Part shown: piece by piece, positions 1 through 8,543 of the stretch
How the letters are laid out: each line of letters opens with the position of its first letter
How positions within the stretch are numbered: position 1 is the first letter of the stretch
Assembly (NCBI GenBank): GCA_035628915.1
Contig: DASPIW010000061.1
Coordinates: forward strand, 124,001-188,000
Reading direction: 5' to 3'
DNA from: JARBUG01 sp035628915
GTDB taxonomy: Bacteria; Bacillota; Sulfobacillia; Symbiobacteriales; Symbiobacteriaceae
DNA length: 64,000 nt
Notes under the pieces: generated by a model
Told to the model about the DNA's origin: nothing
What the model saw: the letters and a program-made list of their open reading frames with translations, nothing else
The model's database searches: none
Program-made: the position numbers and the translations under genes

Positions 1-386
1 CAGCGATTCCGCTCCTGGAACACCTCCGTACCAACGGCTACCGGCTGGCGGTCGTCTCCAACTGGGACGGCACCCTGGTCGAGTACCTGCGGCGTACGGG
101 GCTCGGCGGCTACTTCGACGCCGTCCTGGACTCCGATGTGGTCGGCTCGCGCAAGCCCGACACCCGCATTTTTGCGATTGCCTGCGCAGCTACGGGGGTC
201 AGGCCGGAAGAAGCGGTCCACATCGGCGACTCGCCTTGCGCCGACGTGGCCGGCGCCCAGGCGGCGGGCGTCCGCCCCCTGCTCCTCGATGCCCTGGACC
301 TGTTTGGCGACGGCTTCGACAGCCTGGCGCCCTTTGAGCGAATCCAGAAGCTGTCTGACCTGCCGGCCTGGTTGGCAGCGCAGTAG
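1..386 (+). CDS. HAD-superfamily hydrolase, 3' part
   Basis: The reading frame is open from base 3 and ends at a TAG at 384-386, so the 5' end lies outside the window. The visible 127 residues carry three HAD landmarks: the SNWDGT segment (motif II serine), the Lys of GSRKPD (motif III) and the acidic HIGDSPCADVAGAQAAG motif IV with its GD pair. This is the layout of small phosphatases of the phosphoglycolate phosphatase/haloacid dehalogenase type. The nucleophile motif I would be upstream and is not visible, so substrate cannot be inferred. The gene probably forms its own unit; the next gene starts 124 bases later with its own ribosome site. Confidence 0.85.
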   Translation, partial: AIPLLEHLRTNGYRLAVVSNWDGTLVEYLRRTGLGGYFDAVLDSDVVGSRKPDTRIFAIACAATGVRPEEAVHIGDSPCADVAGAQAAGVRPLLLDALDLFGDGFDSLAPFERIQKLSDLPAWLAAQ

Positions 387-509
387 GCCACCTTACGTCC
401 CCTCCGTACAAAATCGTGAGCGACCCCAACCGAATCCGCCGCCACACTCGTATTAATGAGTGGACGTAGTTGGCCCTGCATGTCAGGGTGACGGGGAGGC
501 GACCGGTCG

Positions 510-1364
510 GTGCTTGACTTGATCCGTCAAATGTTACCTGCGGCTGTCTCTGTCGAATTGCAGCACGGCACCGGCCGGGTCCGCCATCTGCTCGTCACGA
601 CGGAAGATGGCGGAGCCCGGCCGTGTGTGCTCAGGCGGGCGCCCCTTCGGGAGTGGAAGCTCTGCCAGTCATACCTCAACCCGGCAGCCACCGGCGCTCC
701 CACCTTACTGGGCGCAGCACCCGCGGACCGGCCGGAGGAGGCCTGGCTCCTCCTGGAGGCACTCCCCGAGCTCTTCCCGGACTTCTCCGACGCCGATCAG
801 GTCGCCGCCTGTTACCGCCACCTGGCCCAACTGCATCTGCGCCATATTGGTGACGATCACACGGCGGAAGGTCCCTGGGCCCTCTCCACGCAGGAAATCG
901 AGGCGGCTCTGGAGCGGTTCCCCGAAACGACCCACCTCACACATCAAGCCCGCCTGCTCACAGACGGGCCCGCTACGCTCGTTCAGGGCGATTACCACCG
1001 CTGGAATATCCTCCTGGTGGAGAACCGGGTCCGGGTCCTGGACTGGGAGCACGCCTCCTTCGCCCCGCCAATCTGGGACCTGGCCCTGCTTGCGCCGGAA
1101 GAGCCGGGCTGGGACGGCGCCCCCCGGGGCGCCATGGCCCTGCACGCCCTCGTGACATACCACGAGGCGGGCCCCCTGGCCCGCCTCCCGTTCCATCGCT
1201 TTCTCTACCTGCAGACCCTGGCCCGTATCGCCATCGCGGCCCGTTGGGCACACATCCACGCGACCAAAGCTGGTACGCTGCCCCCGGGGGGCGCCCGCTC
1301 GCAAGTCGAAGCCTACGCACAGACCGAACGCGCCCGGGCCGCCAACCTGGCCGCACACCTTTAG
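510..1364 (+). CDS. Aminoglycoside-phosphotransferase-family kinase-like protein
   Basis: 284 residues from a GTG start with a GGGGAGG ribosome site about ten bases upstream. The C-terminal half has the catalytic loop of APH/choline kinase-fold enzymes: QGDYHRWNIL around residues 159-168 (usual form HGDxxxxN, here Q replaces the His) with Asp161 and Asn166, and LDWEHAS near 177-183, whose Asp178 would bind metal. The N-lobe is less conserved. Such proteins phosphorylate small alcohols, amines or sugars, or are orphan kinases; the substrate is unknown. The stop overlaps the stop of the convergent Nudix gene by three bases. Confidence 0.75.
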   Translation: MLDLIRQMLPAAVSVELQHGTGRVRHLLVTTEDGGARPCVLRRAPLREWKLCQSYLNPAATGAPTLLGAAPADRPEEAWLLLEALPELFPDFSDADQVAACYRHLAQLHLRHIGDDHTAEGPWALSTQEIEAALERFPETTHLTHQARLLTDGPATLVQGDYHRWNILLVENRVRVLDWEHASFAPPIWDLALLAPEEPGWDGAPRGAMALHALVTYHEAGPLARLPFHRFLYLQTLARIAIAARWAHIHATKAGTLPPGGARSQVEAYAQTERARAANLAAHL

Positions 1365-1849
1365 GTCCGCAGAAAATCCCGCAGCGCATCCGTCGTGCTG
1401 GGAAAAGCCAGCTGATCCCACGGGATCTCTTCCGGCAAGAACGCCCGCACTTCCTGCGACTCCCGGTCGATCTGCAGCTCCCCGCCCAGCACCTCACAGG
1501 CGTAAACGACCACCACCACGGGGCTCCGGTACGAATAAACCCCCACCAGCCGGGTGATGCGGACCTGGAGGTTGACTTCTTCCAGGGTCTCCCGGGCGGC
1601 GGCCTCCTCCACCGTCTCATCCTGGTCCATATACCCGCCGGGGAAGACCCAGAACCCTTTACCGGGGTTGATCGCCCGGCGGACCAGGACCACCTTTCCG
1701 TCAATGACGGGGATGGTGCAGGCCGACACCTTCGGGTCCTGATAGAAAACGTAGCCGCAGTTCCCGCAGACCAGCCGCTCTTTCGGGTCGTTCCTGACGG
1801 CTGCCAACTGCAGCGCTCCGCCGCATTTGGGGCAGAAGTTCAAGGCCAC
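1361..1849 (-). CDS. Nudix hydrolase with N-terminal zinc ribbon
   Basis: 162 residues. The N-terminus has two CxxC pairs (Cys6/Cys9 and Cys28/Cys31), a zinc ribbon as seen in NADH-pyrophosphatase-like and ADP-ribose pyrophosphatase Nudix proteins. The Nudix box follows from the GGYMDQDE segment through REtLEE, matching GX5EX7REUXEEXGU except for Asn in place of the last Gly. It should hydrolyse a nucleoside diphosphate linked to another group, using the box glutamates to bind Mg2+. The exact substrate is not readable. The upstream neighbour on the same strand ends at 1871-2095, and the arrangement ends in a tail-to-tail overlap with the kinase-like gene. Confidence 0.88.
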   Translation of the reverse strand: MALNFCPKCGGALQLAAVRNDPKERLVCGNCGYVFYQDPKVSACTIPVIDGKVVLVRRAINPGKGFWVFPGGYMDQDETVEEAAARETLEEVNLQVRITRLVGVYSYRSPVVVVVYACEVLGGELQIDRESQEVRAFLPEEIPWDQLAFPSTTDALRDFLRT

Positions 1850-1870
1850 CGCACCTCCGTGCCGCCCGGC

Positions 1871-2095
1871 TTACTTCTTGCGCGTGTACCGGCGCCCGCC
1901 TTCCGACTGGCGCGCCGCCGCTGCTTCGCTCCGGTAGGTCCGATCGCTCAGCGGCACCTGGTCGGTCAACAGGGTCACGACCCCACGCCCTTTCAGCGAC
2001 TGCTCGTTGAACTCCCAGGCCTCCAGATAGGACCGGAACTCCTTGCGCTGTTCCTGGTTGCGGGCATCATACCACGCCACCTGCCAGCTGTCCAC
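1871..2095 (-). CDS. Small hypothetical protein (74 aa)
   Basis: The open frame extends further upstream, but a GTG at 2093-2095 has a textbook AGGAGGTG ribosome site seven bases before it, so I set the start there. The 74-residue product is hydrophilic, rich in Arg, Glu, Gln and Ser, and ends in a basic RRYTRKK tail. No signal peptide, membrane segment or metal motif is visible and I do not recognise the family. It precedes the Nudix gene on the same strand by 21 bases, so the two may be co-transcribed, and it is divergent to the small gene at 2186-2401. Confidence 0.55.
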   Translation of the reverse strand: MDSWQVAWYDARNQEQRKEFRSYLEAWEFNEQSLKGRGVVTLLTDQVPLSDRTYRSEAAAARQSEGGRRYTRKK

Positions 2096-2185
2096 GTCGG
2101 GGCACCTCCTCTGCCAGGTGAAACAGAGCCTCCCCCGAGGGGGAGAACCTACGGGTGCCGAAAGGATAACCGAGGTGAGTGGACG

Positions 2186-2401
2186 GTGAAGAACAACGTC
2201 TTTGAATCGCTCATGGCCATAGCGGGCCAGGAAATCACCCTGCGCTTCGCCAACGCCGGAGTTACGGGCCGCCTGGTGGGAGTTGAACGGGAGAGCTGGG
2301 GGTATGTACTGCATTTGACCAGCGCCATCGGCGATCATTACGTCGCATTCCCGGGCGAAGTGCTGCACATAGTGGCTCCGAAATCTACAGGTATCTCATA
2401 G
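2186..2401 (+). CDS. Small hypothetical protein, possible Sm/SH3-like barrel (71 aa)
   Basis: GTG start with a GAGGTGAG ribosome site seven bases upstream and a TAG stop. The 71 residues run NVFESLMAIAGQEITLRF, then a glycine turn, GRLVGVE, YVLHLT and VAFPGEVLHIV, an alternating strand-turn pattern that would suit a small Sm-like or SH3-like barrel. That fold reading is inference from the pattern only. The same frame remains open far upstream but antisense to the Nudix and 1871-2095 genes, so the upstream part is not coding. Its promoter should lie in the 90-base divergent gap after 2095. Confidence 0.5.
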   Translation: MKNNVFESLMAIAGQEITLRFANAGVTGRLVGVERESWGYVLHLTSAIGDHYVAFPGEVLHIVAPKSTGIS

Positions 2402-2619
2402 TCTAGTCTAGTGCGGCGCCGCGCAGCGGCGAGGCCGCACGGCACCCGTAAATGGCGCGTCAGCGCCGAGAAGGGGGCCGGCCCGGCAAGGGTAGAACCC
2501 CGGCCCGTGAGGTGCCTGTATGATCAGAGTAAATAGTGAGTCGAATTCCGTCAACCCCGTAGGGCATGAACCTTTTCCCCTCCTCGTGCGTCACACTAGG
2601 TGAACGCGAGGAGGGGTCC
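2402..2619. other. GC-rich intergenic region with nested hairpins
   Basis: A perfect outer stem GTGCGGC (2411-2417)/GCCGCAC (2434-2440) encloses an inner stem GCCGC/GCGGC. A second hairpin GGCGC/GCGCC sits at 2454-2467. No T-run follows, so this is not a classical intrinsic terminator. The rest is spacer before the coiled-coil gene and contains a GCGAGGAGGGG ribosome site. Confidence 0.4.
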
Positions 2620-3576
2620 ATGATGTGGAGCGAGCTGAATGACCTGAACGAACGGCTTGCCAGGGCCGCGGACCACCAGGCTCGGCTGGGCAAGCTGCAG
2701 AACCGGGTGCAGGCGCTTGAAAAAGAGAAGAAGGAGCTGCAGGCCCACGCCGAACAACTCCGCCGGATCGCCCACCAGGAAGAGGCCGACGTACGGCGCC
2801 TGGAAGGCATCAGCCTGACCGGCCTGTTCCACTCGGTGCTCGGCAGTAAGGACGAGCAGCTTTACAAGGAGCGGCAGGAAGCCCTGGCGGCCGAACTGAA
2901 GTACGACGAGGCCCAGCAGCGCGTCGAAGCGATCGACCGTGACCTGGAGCGGGCGCGGGCCGATTTGAGCACCGCCGCCGGCACCGGCGACGATTACGAG
3001 AGCCTGATGCGCCGCAAGGAGGATCTGGTGCGCCGGGTGCCCAGCGCCGCCCCGCGGCTGCTGGCCTTCGGTGAGCAGGAGCAGCGGCTGCAGTGGCAGA
3101 TCAAAGAGCTGACGGAAGCCTACAACGCCGGCCGCAGCGCCGATTCCGCCCTGTCGCAGGTGGAGGATTGCCTGGGCAGCGCCGCCGGCTGGGGCACATT
3201 TGATATGCTCGGCGGCGGCCTGATCGCTACTGCCGTAAAGCATTCCAGAATCGACGATGCCCGCAGGCATGTCCATTACGCCCAGCAGGCCCTGTCCGCC
3301 TTCCAGCGGGAGCTGAAAGACGTCGCCATGGTAATCCAGGTAGGAGAGATTCAGATCGGCAGCTTCGCCACCTTCGCCGATTTCTTCTTCGACGGGCTGA
3401 TCGCCGATTGGATCGTTCAGAGCCGGATCAACGATTCGCGGGAGTCCGCCCGCCGGGCCCGGGATCAGGTGGGTGAGCTCCTGCGCGTCGTCTACCAGAA
3501 AATCCAGCAGTCGCAGGCCGAACTGGGGCAACTGCAGCAGCAAAGGCAAGGGTTCATCGCCGGGTATCAGGGGTAA
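2620..3576 (+). CDS. Coiled-coil protein of unknown function
   Basis: 318 residues from the ATG at 2620; an ATG at 2623 is equally possible. An AGGAGG ribosome site at 2609-2614 fits either and argues against the in-frame ATG at 2566. Heptad-rich, charged segments (roughly residues 1-65, 80-125 and 285-318) suggest long coiled coils at both ends. The middle contains a glycine-rich GWGTFDMLGGGLIATAVKHSRIDDA stretch and another short hydrophobic part ending FFDGLIADWIVQSRI, resembling two membrane-associating amphipathic hairpins. No enzyme motif is visible. It stands alone between hairpins and a clear terminator at 3583. Confidence 0.7.
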   Translation: MMWSELNDLNERLARAADHQARLGKLQNRVQALEKEKKELQAHAEQLRRIAHQEEADVRRLEGISLTGLFHSVLGSKDEQLYKERQEALAAELKYDEAQQRVEAIDRDLERARADLSTAAGTGDDYESLMRRKEDLVRRVPSAAPRLLAFGEQEQRLQWQIKELTEAYNAGRSADSALSQVEDCLGSAAGWGTFDMLGGGLIATAVKHSRIDDARRHVHYAQQALSAFQRELKDVAMVIQVGEIQIGSFATFADFFFDGLIADWIVQSRINDSRESARRARDQVGELLRVVYQKIQQSQAELGQLQQQRQGFIAGYQG

Positions 3577-3582
3577 ACGCAC

Positions 3583-3612
3583 GTGGGCGGCCATACGGTC
3601 GCCCACTTTTCT
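3583..3612 (+). terminator. Intrinsic terminator after the coiled-coil gene
   Basis: Stem GTGGGCG (3583-3589)/CGCCCAC (3600-3606) with a ten-base loop, followed by TTTTCTT. The 3613-3758 gap behind it is clearly more AT-rich than the surroundings and probably holds the subtilase promoter. Confidence 0.85.
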
Positions 3613-3758
3613 TGTTCAATTAGACGTATGGACAATCAATCGCACATGTCTTATCATGTTCTTAAAGTTCAATTATTTGTTCACAGTGCAAATGTTCCGT
3701 ATCAGAATTCTCATGGTTACCGGAACGTGACCTCAGTATTATGAAAGGGACTGTTGAG

Positions 3759-6700
3759 ATGCGACACCCTGTACGACCGGTCTACCGCCTCGCGATTGCG
3801 GCCCTTGCCATCCTGTTGGCCTGCGGAAGCCTCCTGACCCTGTCCCCCACCCCGGTGCATGGCGCCGACCCCGAGACCGGCGTCAATCTCGCCGACCTGT
3901 CGGCTTTGAAGGCTGGTAGCAGGAAATCCGAGCACCCAAAACTGGAATCGGGGCTCCAAGACCTCGCTGTGCAACTGCCCGAAGCGCTGGGCGCCAGCAC
4001 CAACCCGCCCGTGCCGGCGAAAGCCGATGAACATGAGAGCCGACCCGTTCAAGTGATTGTGACGGTTCAGCCGGGAACCGAGGATCAAGTCGAGCAGAAG
4101 ATCCTCAAGCTCGGCGGCACGGTTCAGCTTCGCCTCAACAATCAGCTTCAGGCAGTAATGCCCCGGGAGACTGCCGCAGCCGTGTCGGACCTCCCGCAGG
4201 TCATGTTCGTCGGCAGACCCGAACGGTACTATGCGATGGACGTGGTCGGCGAAGGGGTCGCCGTGACCCACTCCGACCAGTGGCACCGCCAAGGTGCGGG
4301 CGGACAGGGGGTCAAGGTCGGCATTCTGGACCTGGGCTTCTACGGATACGAAGCAGCCATGGGCACGGAACTGCCGCTCAATACGGTTGCCCGCTCATTC
4401 CGCCTGACCCCTACCAACAACACCGACATTACAGGCGACGGTGACCCGCACGGGACCGCCGTAGCGGAGATCATACACGACATGGCCCCGGAAGCTGAGC
4501 TCTACCTGGCCAATTTCTACTCAACGCTGGAGATGAGTCAGGCAGTTGATTGGCTCATCGCCGAAGGCGTCGACGTCATCAACGCTTCGATCGGTATATA
4601 TCTCGGCGGTCCCGGCGACGGCACGGGCATGGCAGCCGATATCGTCCGGCGGGCCCGGAACGCCGGGATCCTTTGGGTCAACTCAGCGGGCAACTGGGGC
4701 GAGGACCACTGGTCAGGCCGGTTCTCGGACAGTGACGGCGACGGTTTTCACAACTTTTCTGGCACGGACGAAACCAACAGCATCTTCCTGTTTGCTGGCG
4801 ATTACCTGGGCATCGATCTGAAATGGAATGACTGGACGAAGCAGAACCAGGACTATGACCTGTTGCTGACCGACGATTATGACCGACTGGTGGCTCTCTC
4901 GATCAACTATCAGTCCGGCTCACAGCCGCCGGTTGAAGCTCTGGACTACGTTGCCCCTTCTGATGGGTGGTACCACATACGCATTGGACGGGACATGGCG
5001 ACCAGAAGCGTGGATTTCGATCTGATCATCAACACCAGTCCCGCAATGAAAGCCCATCCCCAGGCGCTCCCGTCAGAACCGTGGCAACTGGAGTACCAGA
5101 ATGCCAGCCGCAGCATTGCAATTCCCGGCGACTCCCGTGACGCCCTGACGGTTGGCGCCACCAACTGGGGCGATGACACCCTCGCCGAGTACAGCTCCCG
5201 CGGTCCGACCCTGGACGGACGCATCAAGCCCGACATTACGGCCCCCACGGGCGTCATCTCCGCCACTTACGGCGGCGAGTTCCACGGAACGTCATCCTCG
5301 GCGCCACACGTGGCAGGGGCGGCCGCGCTCCTGAAGTCGGCGCACCCCACCTGGGGCCCCGCTGAGCTTTCGGCATACCTGCAGAAGTACGCCAGGGATC
5401 TGGGCAAATCGGGCAAGGATAACGACTATGGCAGCGGTCGGCTCGAAATGGCCGTTGGCTCCGTCGCCGGGACGATTACGGGCCTGGAGTCGGCACCGCT
5501 GGCCAATGCCGACGTGCGTGCAGAAGGCGGCGGGTACACCTGGCAGACCGCCACCGACGACGCCGGGCACTTCCTCATTCCCGGGGTCCCCCCGGGCACG
5601 TACTCGGTTACGGCAGTCGCGGCGGAATACCGGCAGCAGTCGAAGACGGGCGTCCGGGTCGCCGTCGGGCAGCAGCCCATCGTGAACATGACCCTGGCGT
5701 CGACCCTTGGCAGCCTGACCGGCAGAATCACGGACAGCCGGAACCTCCCCCTGGAGGGCGCCGCAGTCAGGGCGACCAAAGGCACAACTGTTCTCGAAAC
5801 GCAGACGGATGCCACCGGTTCCTACGCCTTCACCCGTATGGCAGAAGGCTCCTATGCCCTGAGAGTAACCCTGGACGACTACAAGCCCGTGACCAAGAGC
5901 AGTGTAAAGGTCACATCGGGCCGTACCACATCCGCCGACCTAAAGCTGACCTCGCTCTATGGCACCATCGGGGGCAAGGTGACCGCCGCCGCCGGCAACC
6001 AGCCGCTGTCGGGTGCAACCGTCACCCTCAGCAACAGCAGCGGTACCGTTGCCACCGCCACGACCGGCGGCGACGGCACCTACTCGTTCACCAGGGTCGC
6101 TGAAGGAACCTACACCGTAACCGCCACCCTCGCCGACTTCAAACCCCTGTCGCAAAAGAATGTCCGGGTTTCCGGCGGCGGGGCGGCGACCGTAAGCATG
6201 AAGCTCTCCACCATTTTGGGGACTGTGGCCGGAAAAGTGACGGACGCCCGCCGGCAGCCCATCGTTGGCGCCCGCGTGCAGGTGACGGGGACCGGCGGCT
6301 CCTGGGAAGCGCTGACCGACGCCGCCGGGGCCTATTCGATTCTCCGGGTGACGGAAGGCACCTTTACCGTCACGGTCTCCAAAGATGATTACCGACTCCC
6401 GGCGCCCAAGAGCATCAAGGTCACCGGCGGCAAGACGACCTCCTTCCATCAGCAATTGACACCGCTGTACAGCACCATCAGCGGGACTGTCACCAACGCA
6501 GCCGGGCAGGCCCTCGCCGGTGCCGAAGTTGAAGTGAAAAACCAGACAACCCAGGCCGTCGTGGCGACTGCCACAACCGGAGCGAACGGGGCCTATTCCA
6601 TTCCCAGGCTCCTGGACGGCACCTACACGGTGACGGTAACGATGGACGAGTACAACGAGCAGGTCAAGACCAAAGTGAAGCTGTCCGGCGGTCAGGTTAT

Positions 6701-6995
6701 GACCATGAACTGGAAGCTGATCTCCGTGTATGGCACCCTGACTGGAAAAGTGACCAACTCGAGCCGGAGGGCCATTGCCGGCGCCACCGTGACGGTGACG
6801 GACGCCGGCGGCACGTCGGTCGGGTCTGCAGTAAGCGGCGCCGACGGCAGGTACGCCGTCCAGAGACTGCCTGCAGGCTCGTACAGCGTGATCTTCTCGC
6901 AGGCCGGGTACACCACGAAAACGTATACCAGGATCCAGATTTCCAGTGGTTCCACCAGGAGCCTGAACACCACCCTGAGCCGGTCCTCCGACTGA
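3759..6995 (+). CDS. Secreted subtilisin-family (S8) serine protease with six C-terminal repeats
   Basis: I chose the ATG at 3759, which has AAAGGG nine bases upstream and gives a normal signal peptide (basic start, hydrophobic core near residues 11-28, cleavage near VHGA). The ATG at 3741 lacks a ribosome site. The 1078-residue product has a propeptide-like region up to about residue 160. An S8 domain follows with catalytic Asp191 (GILDLGF), His231 (GDPHGTAVAE) and Ser512 (FHGTSSSAPHVAG), plus oxyanion Asn312 (SAGNWG). From about residue 570, six repeats of roughly 85 residues follow, each like a carboxypeptidase-regulatory beta-sandwich (G..V....g.pl.gA.V, DG.Y.f..v..GtYtv). It is secreted and degrades proteins outside the cell; the repeats probably bind wall, polysaccharide or substrate. 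There is no obvious cell-wall anchor. Confidence 0.93.
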   Translation: MRHPVRPVYRLAIAALAILLACGSLLTLSPTPVHGADPETGVNLADLSALKAGSRKSEHPKLESGLQDLAVQLPEALGASTNPPVPAKADEHESRPVQVIVTVQPGTEDQVEQKILKLGGTVQLRLNNQLQAVMPRETAAAVSDLPQVMFVGRPERYYAMDVVGEGVAVTHSDQWHRQGAGGQGVKVGILDLGFYGYEAAMGTELPLNTVARSFRLTPTNNTDITGDGDPHGTAVAEIIHDMAPEAELYLANFYSTLEMSQAVDWLIAEGVDVINASIGIYLGGPGDGTGMAADIVRRARNAGILWVNSAGNWGEDHWSGRFSDSDGDGFHNFSGTDETNSIFLFAGDYLGIDLKWNDWTKQNQDYDLLLTDDYDRLVALSINYQSGSQPPVEALDYVAPSDGWYHIRIGRDMATRSVDFDLIINTSPAMKAHPQALPSEPWQLEYQNASRSIAIPGDSRDALTVGATNWGDDTLAEYSSRGPTLDGRIKPDITAPTGVISATYGGEFHGTSSSAPHVAGAAALLKSAHPTWGPAELSAYLQKYARDLGKSGKDNDYGSGRLEMAVGSVAGTITGLESAPLANADVRAEGGGYTWQTATDDAGHFLIPGVPPGTYSVTAVAAEYRQQSKTGVRVAVGQQPIVNMTLASTLGSLTGRITDSRNLPLEGAAVRATKGTTVLETQTDATGSYAFTRMAEGSYALRVTLDDYKPVTKSSVKVTSGRTTSADLKLTSLYGTIGGKVTAAAGNQPLSGATVTLSNSSGTVATATTGGDGTYSFTRVAEGTYTVTATLADFKPLSQKNVRVSGGGAATVSMKLSTILGTVAGKVTDARRQPIVGARVQVTGTGGSWEALTDAAGAYSILRVTEGTFTVTVSKDDYRLPAPKSIKVTGGKTTSFHQQLTPLYSTISGTVTNAAGQALAGAEVEVKNQTTQAVVATATTGANGAYSIPRLLDGTYTVTVTMDEYNEQVKTKVKLSGGQVMTMNWKLISVYGTLTGKVTNSSRRAIAGATVTVTDAGGTSVGSAVSGADGRYAVQRLPAGSYSVIFSQAGYTTKTYTRIQISSGSTRSLNTTLSRSSD
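5466..6992 (+). repeat. Six tandem ~255-bp domain-coding repeats in the subtilase
   Basis: Six consecutive units of about 85 codons each encode the same pattern: a G-x-V strand, a proline-rich turn with GA-x-V, a DGxY turn, a GTY-V strand and a closing KVxGG stretch. They are related at protein level but clearly diverged in DNA, so this is an old domain expansion rather than a fresh DNA repeat. Confidence 0.85.
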
Positions 6996-7004
6996 CGGCA
7001 TTCA

Positions 7005-7039
7005 AAAAAGCGCCCGCCCGGGCTCTTCCCGGGCGGGCG
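7005..7039 (-). terminator. Intrinsic terminator for the minus-strand gene at 7049-7825
   Basis: An 11-base stem (7012-7022 with 7029-7039) is flanked by AAAAAA at 7005-7010, which reads as a U-run on the minus strand. It lies ten bases beyond the stop of the minus gene and could also slow plus-strand transcription from the subtilase. Confidence 0.85.
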
Positions 7040-7048
7040 ATATCGTCA

Positions 7049-7825
7049 TCACGGCCACACATAGATACCGGTGCCCTGTTCGAGAGCGATCTCCATCAGC
7101 CCGCAGACCTGGGCATAGGGCTCCACATCTTCCATCAGCGCCTGGCGCCGCTCGTCGTCTTTCAGCACTCTCTCCATGCCCCGGGCTACGGCCAGAGCGA
7201 CCGCCAGGTAGCCGGCGTTCTGCAAGAGCTCCTCGCCGGACAGCATCCCGTTGAGGAAGAACGCCTCCAACACCTGGGCAGAGCTGAGGCGCTCCCGCGC
7301 CCACACCGGCCCCCGCTGCCACTGCCGCGGCGCCTGGCTCAGCAGGTCGCCCCGCTTGCGCATGCCATCGGCAAATGGCGTCTGCTTCATCGCCTGCGCG
7401 CGCTTAGCAAAGGCAGTCACGCGCGCGAGCAGTTCTTCCGGCAGGTCCCCCTCCAGGCCGCGCACCGCCGTGTTCCAGAGCAGGAACTCCAGCCCTTCGG
7501 AGATCGGGTACGGCACGTATGCGATGCAGCCGCCCACGTGCCCGTTCAGCGAGGACGGGCACATGCGGCAGGTCACGCTGTGCTTGACGAGGTTGGCTAC
7601 CTGCGTCTGCAGGTCGTGCAGCGTCAGGTCGGCGGGCACACCCGGGCCGGGGTCGAGCAGCATCTCCACCCGGGCATGCGGATCCCAGGCTGCCAGCGAG
7701 CCGCCGGCGGCCAGTTCCCCAATGCGGCGCAGGAGCCCTTTTTGTTTTATCGCCTCAATCAGGCCCGTGAGCGTCATCTGCGTCTTGACGGGACAGCGAC
7801 GGTCCACGATAAACTTTGCGCCCAC
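7049..7825 (-). CDS. Hypothetical protein with a conserved-looking cysteine segment
   Basis: 258 residues from GTG, with AGGGGGG upstream as a ribosome site. The centre contains TCRMCPSSLNGHVGGC, a CxxC followed eleven residues later by another Cys and preceded by His, which could bind a metal or Fe-S cluster. This sits before a YVPYPISEGLEFLLW segment. The remainder is helical and rich in Leu, Ala, Arg and Glu. No signal peptide or membrane helix is visible. I do not recognise the family. It has its own terminator and is 79 bases downstream of rnhB on the same strand. Confidence 0.65.
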   Translation of the reverse strand: MGAKFIVDRRCPVKTQMTLTGLIEAIKQKGLLRRIGELAAGGSLAAWDPHARVEMLLDPGPGVPADLTLHDLQTQVANLVKHSVTCRMCPSSLNGHVGGCIAYVPYPISEGLEFLLWNTAVRGLEGDLPEELLARVTAFAKRAQAMKQTPFADGMRKRGDLLSQAPRQWQRGPVWARERLSSAQVLEAFFLNGMLSGEELLQNAGYLAVALAVARGMERVLKDDERRQALMEDVEPYAQVCGLMEIALEQGTGIYVWP

Positions 7826-7904
7826 CCTGTACCCCCCTGCTCTTCGTATAAACAGGCCTCGGCCTTACTATATACGTTTGAACATGCCCGGGGGTTCGGT
7901 TTTG

Positions 7905-8540
7905 TCAGAAAAGGCGCAACTGGCGATGGTCGATGAAGCTGATCCGATGAATGGAGCAGGGCCCATATTGATCGAGCGCAGCGAAGTGTTCCTTTGCGGA
8001 ATAGCCCTTGTGCTTCGCAAAGCCATATTGCGGGTAGAGTCTGTCGTATTCGACCATCATGCGGTCCCGGGTCACTTTGGCCAGAATCGATCCCGCCGCA
8101 ATCGACAGGACCTTCCGGTCGCCCCCGATTACCCAGCGCTGGTCGCCCGTCCAGGCCGGCACCAGCGCGTTGCCGTCGATCAGCAGGCACGGCTTCTGAA
8201 CGTCCAGTCCCCGCTCCCGGGCCATGGCGAGCGCACCCTGCGCTGCCTGGAACATCGCCTCGAAGGTCGCGTTTCTGATATTGATCTGATCGATCCGCTG
8301 ATGATCGACCACGCCCACGCCCCAGCCCAGGGCGAGTTCGACGATTCTTTCGTATGCCAGATCCCGCTTTTTCTCCGAAAGCTGCTTGGAGTCGTTGACG
8401 CCCGGCAGCGACGCCCCGTCCGGGAGAATGGCCGCTCCCGCCACCACGGGGCCCGCCAGGGGTCCGCGCCCCGCCTCGTCCACACCGATGACGCTGTAGC
8501 CATGCCGCCGGAGCACCCGCTCCATCCGCAGATCCGCCAA
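7905..8540 (-). CDS. rnhB: Ribonuclease HII
   Basis: 211 residues from TTG with a GGAGGGG ribosome site inside the end of the upstream MFS gene. The N-terminal GVDEAGRGPLAGPVVAGA motif supplies the catalytic Asp-Glu pair. Later NDSKQLSEKKR and LLIDGNALVP supply the remaining conserved segments, including the third carboxylate. It cuts RNA-DNA hybrids and removes misincorporated ribonucleotides in the cytoplasm. The length is typical. The three-base gap to the MFS gene upstream suggests co-transcription without functional linkage. Confidence 0.96.
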   Translation of the reverse strand: MADLRMERVLRRHGYSVIGVDEAGRGPLAGPVVAGAAILPDGASLPGVNDSKQLSEKKRDLAYERIVELALGWGVGVVDHQRIDQINIRNATFEAMFQAAQGALAMARERGLDVQKPCLLIDGNALVPAWTGDQRWVIGGDRKVLSIAAGSILAKVTRDRMMVEYDRLYPQYGFAKHKGYSAKEHFAALDQYGPCSIHRISFIDHRQLRLF

Positions 8541-8543
8541 GGC

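Noticed and set aside
1244..2185. Plus-strand open frame upstream of the small gene at 2186
   Set aside because: It is antisense to the Nudix gene and the 1871-2095 gene; only the last 71 codons have their own start and ribosome site.
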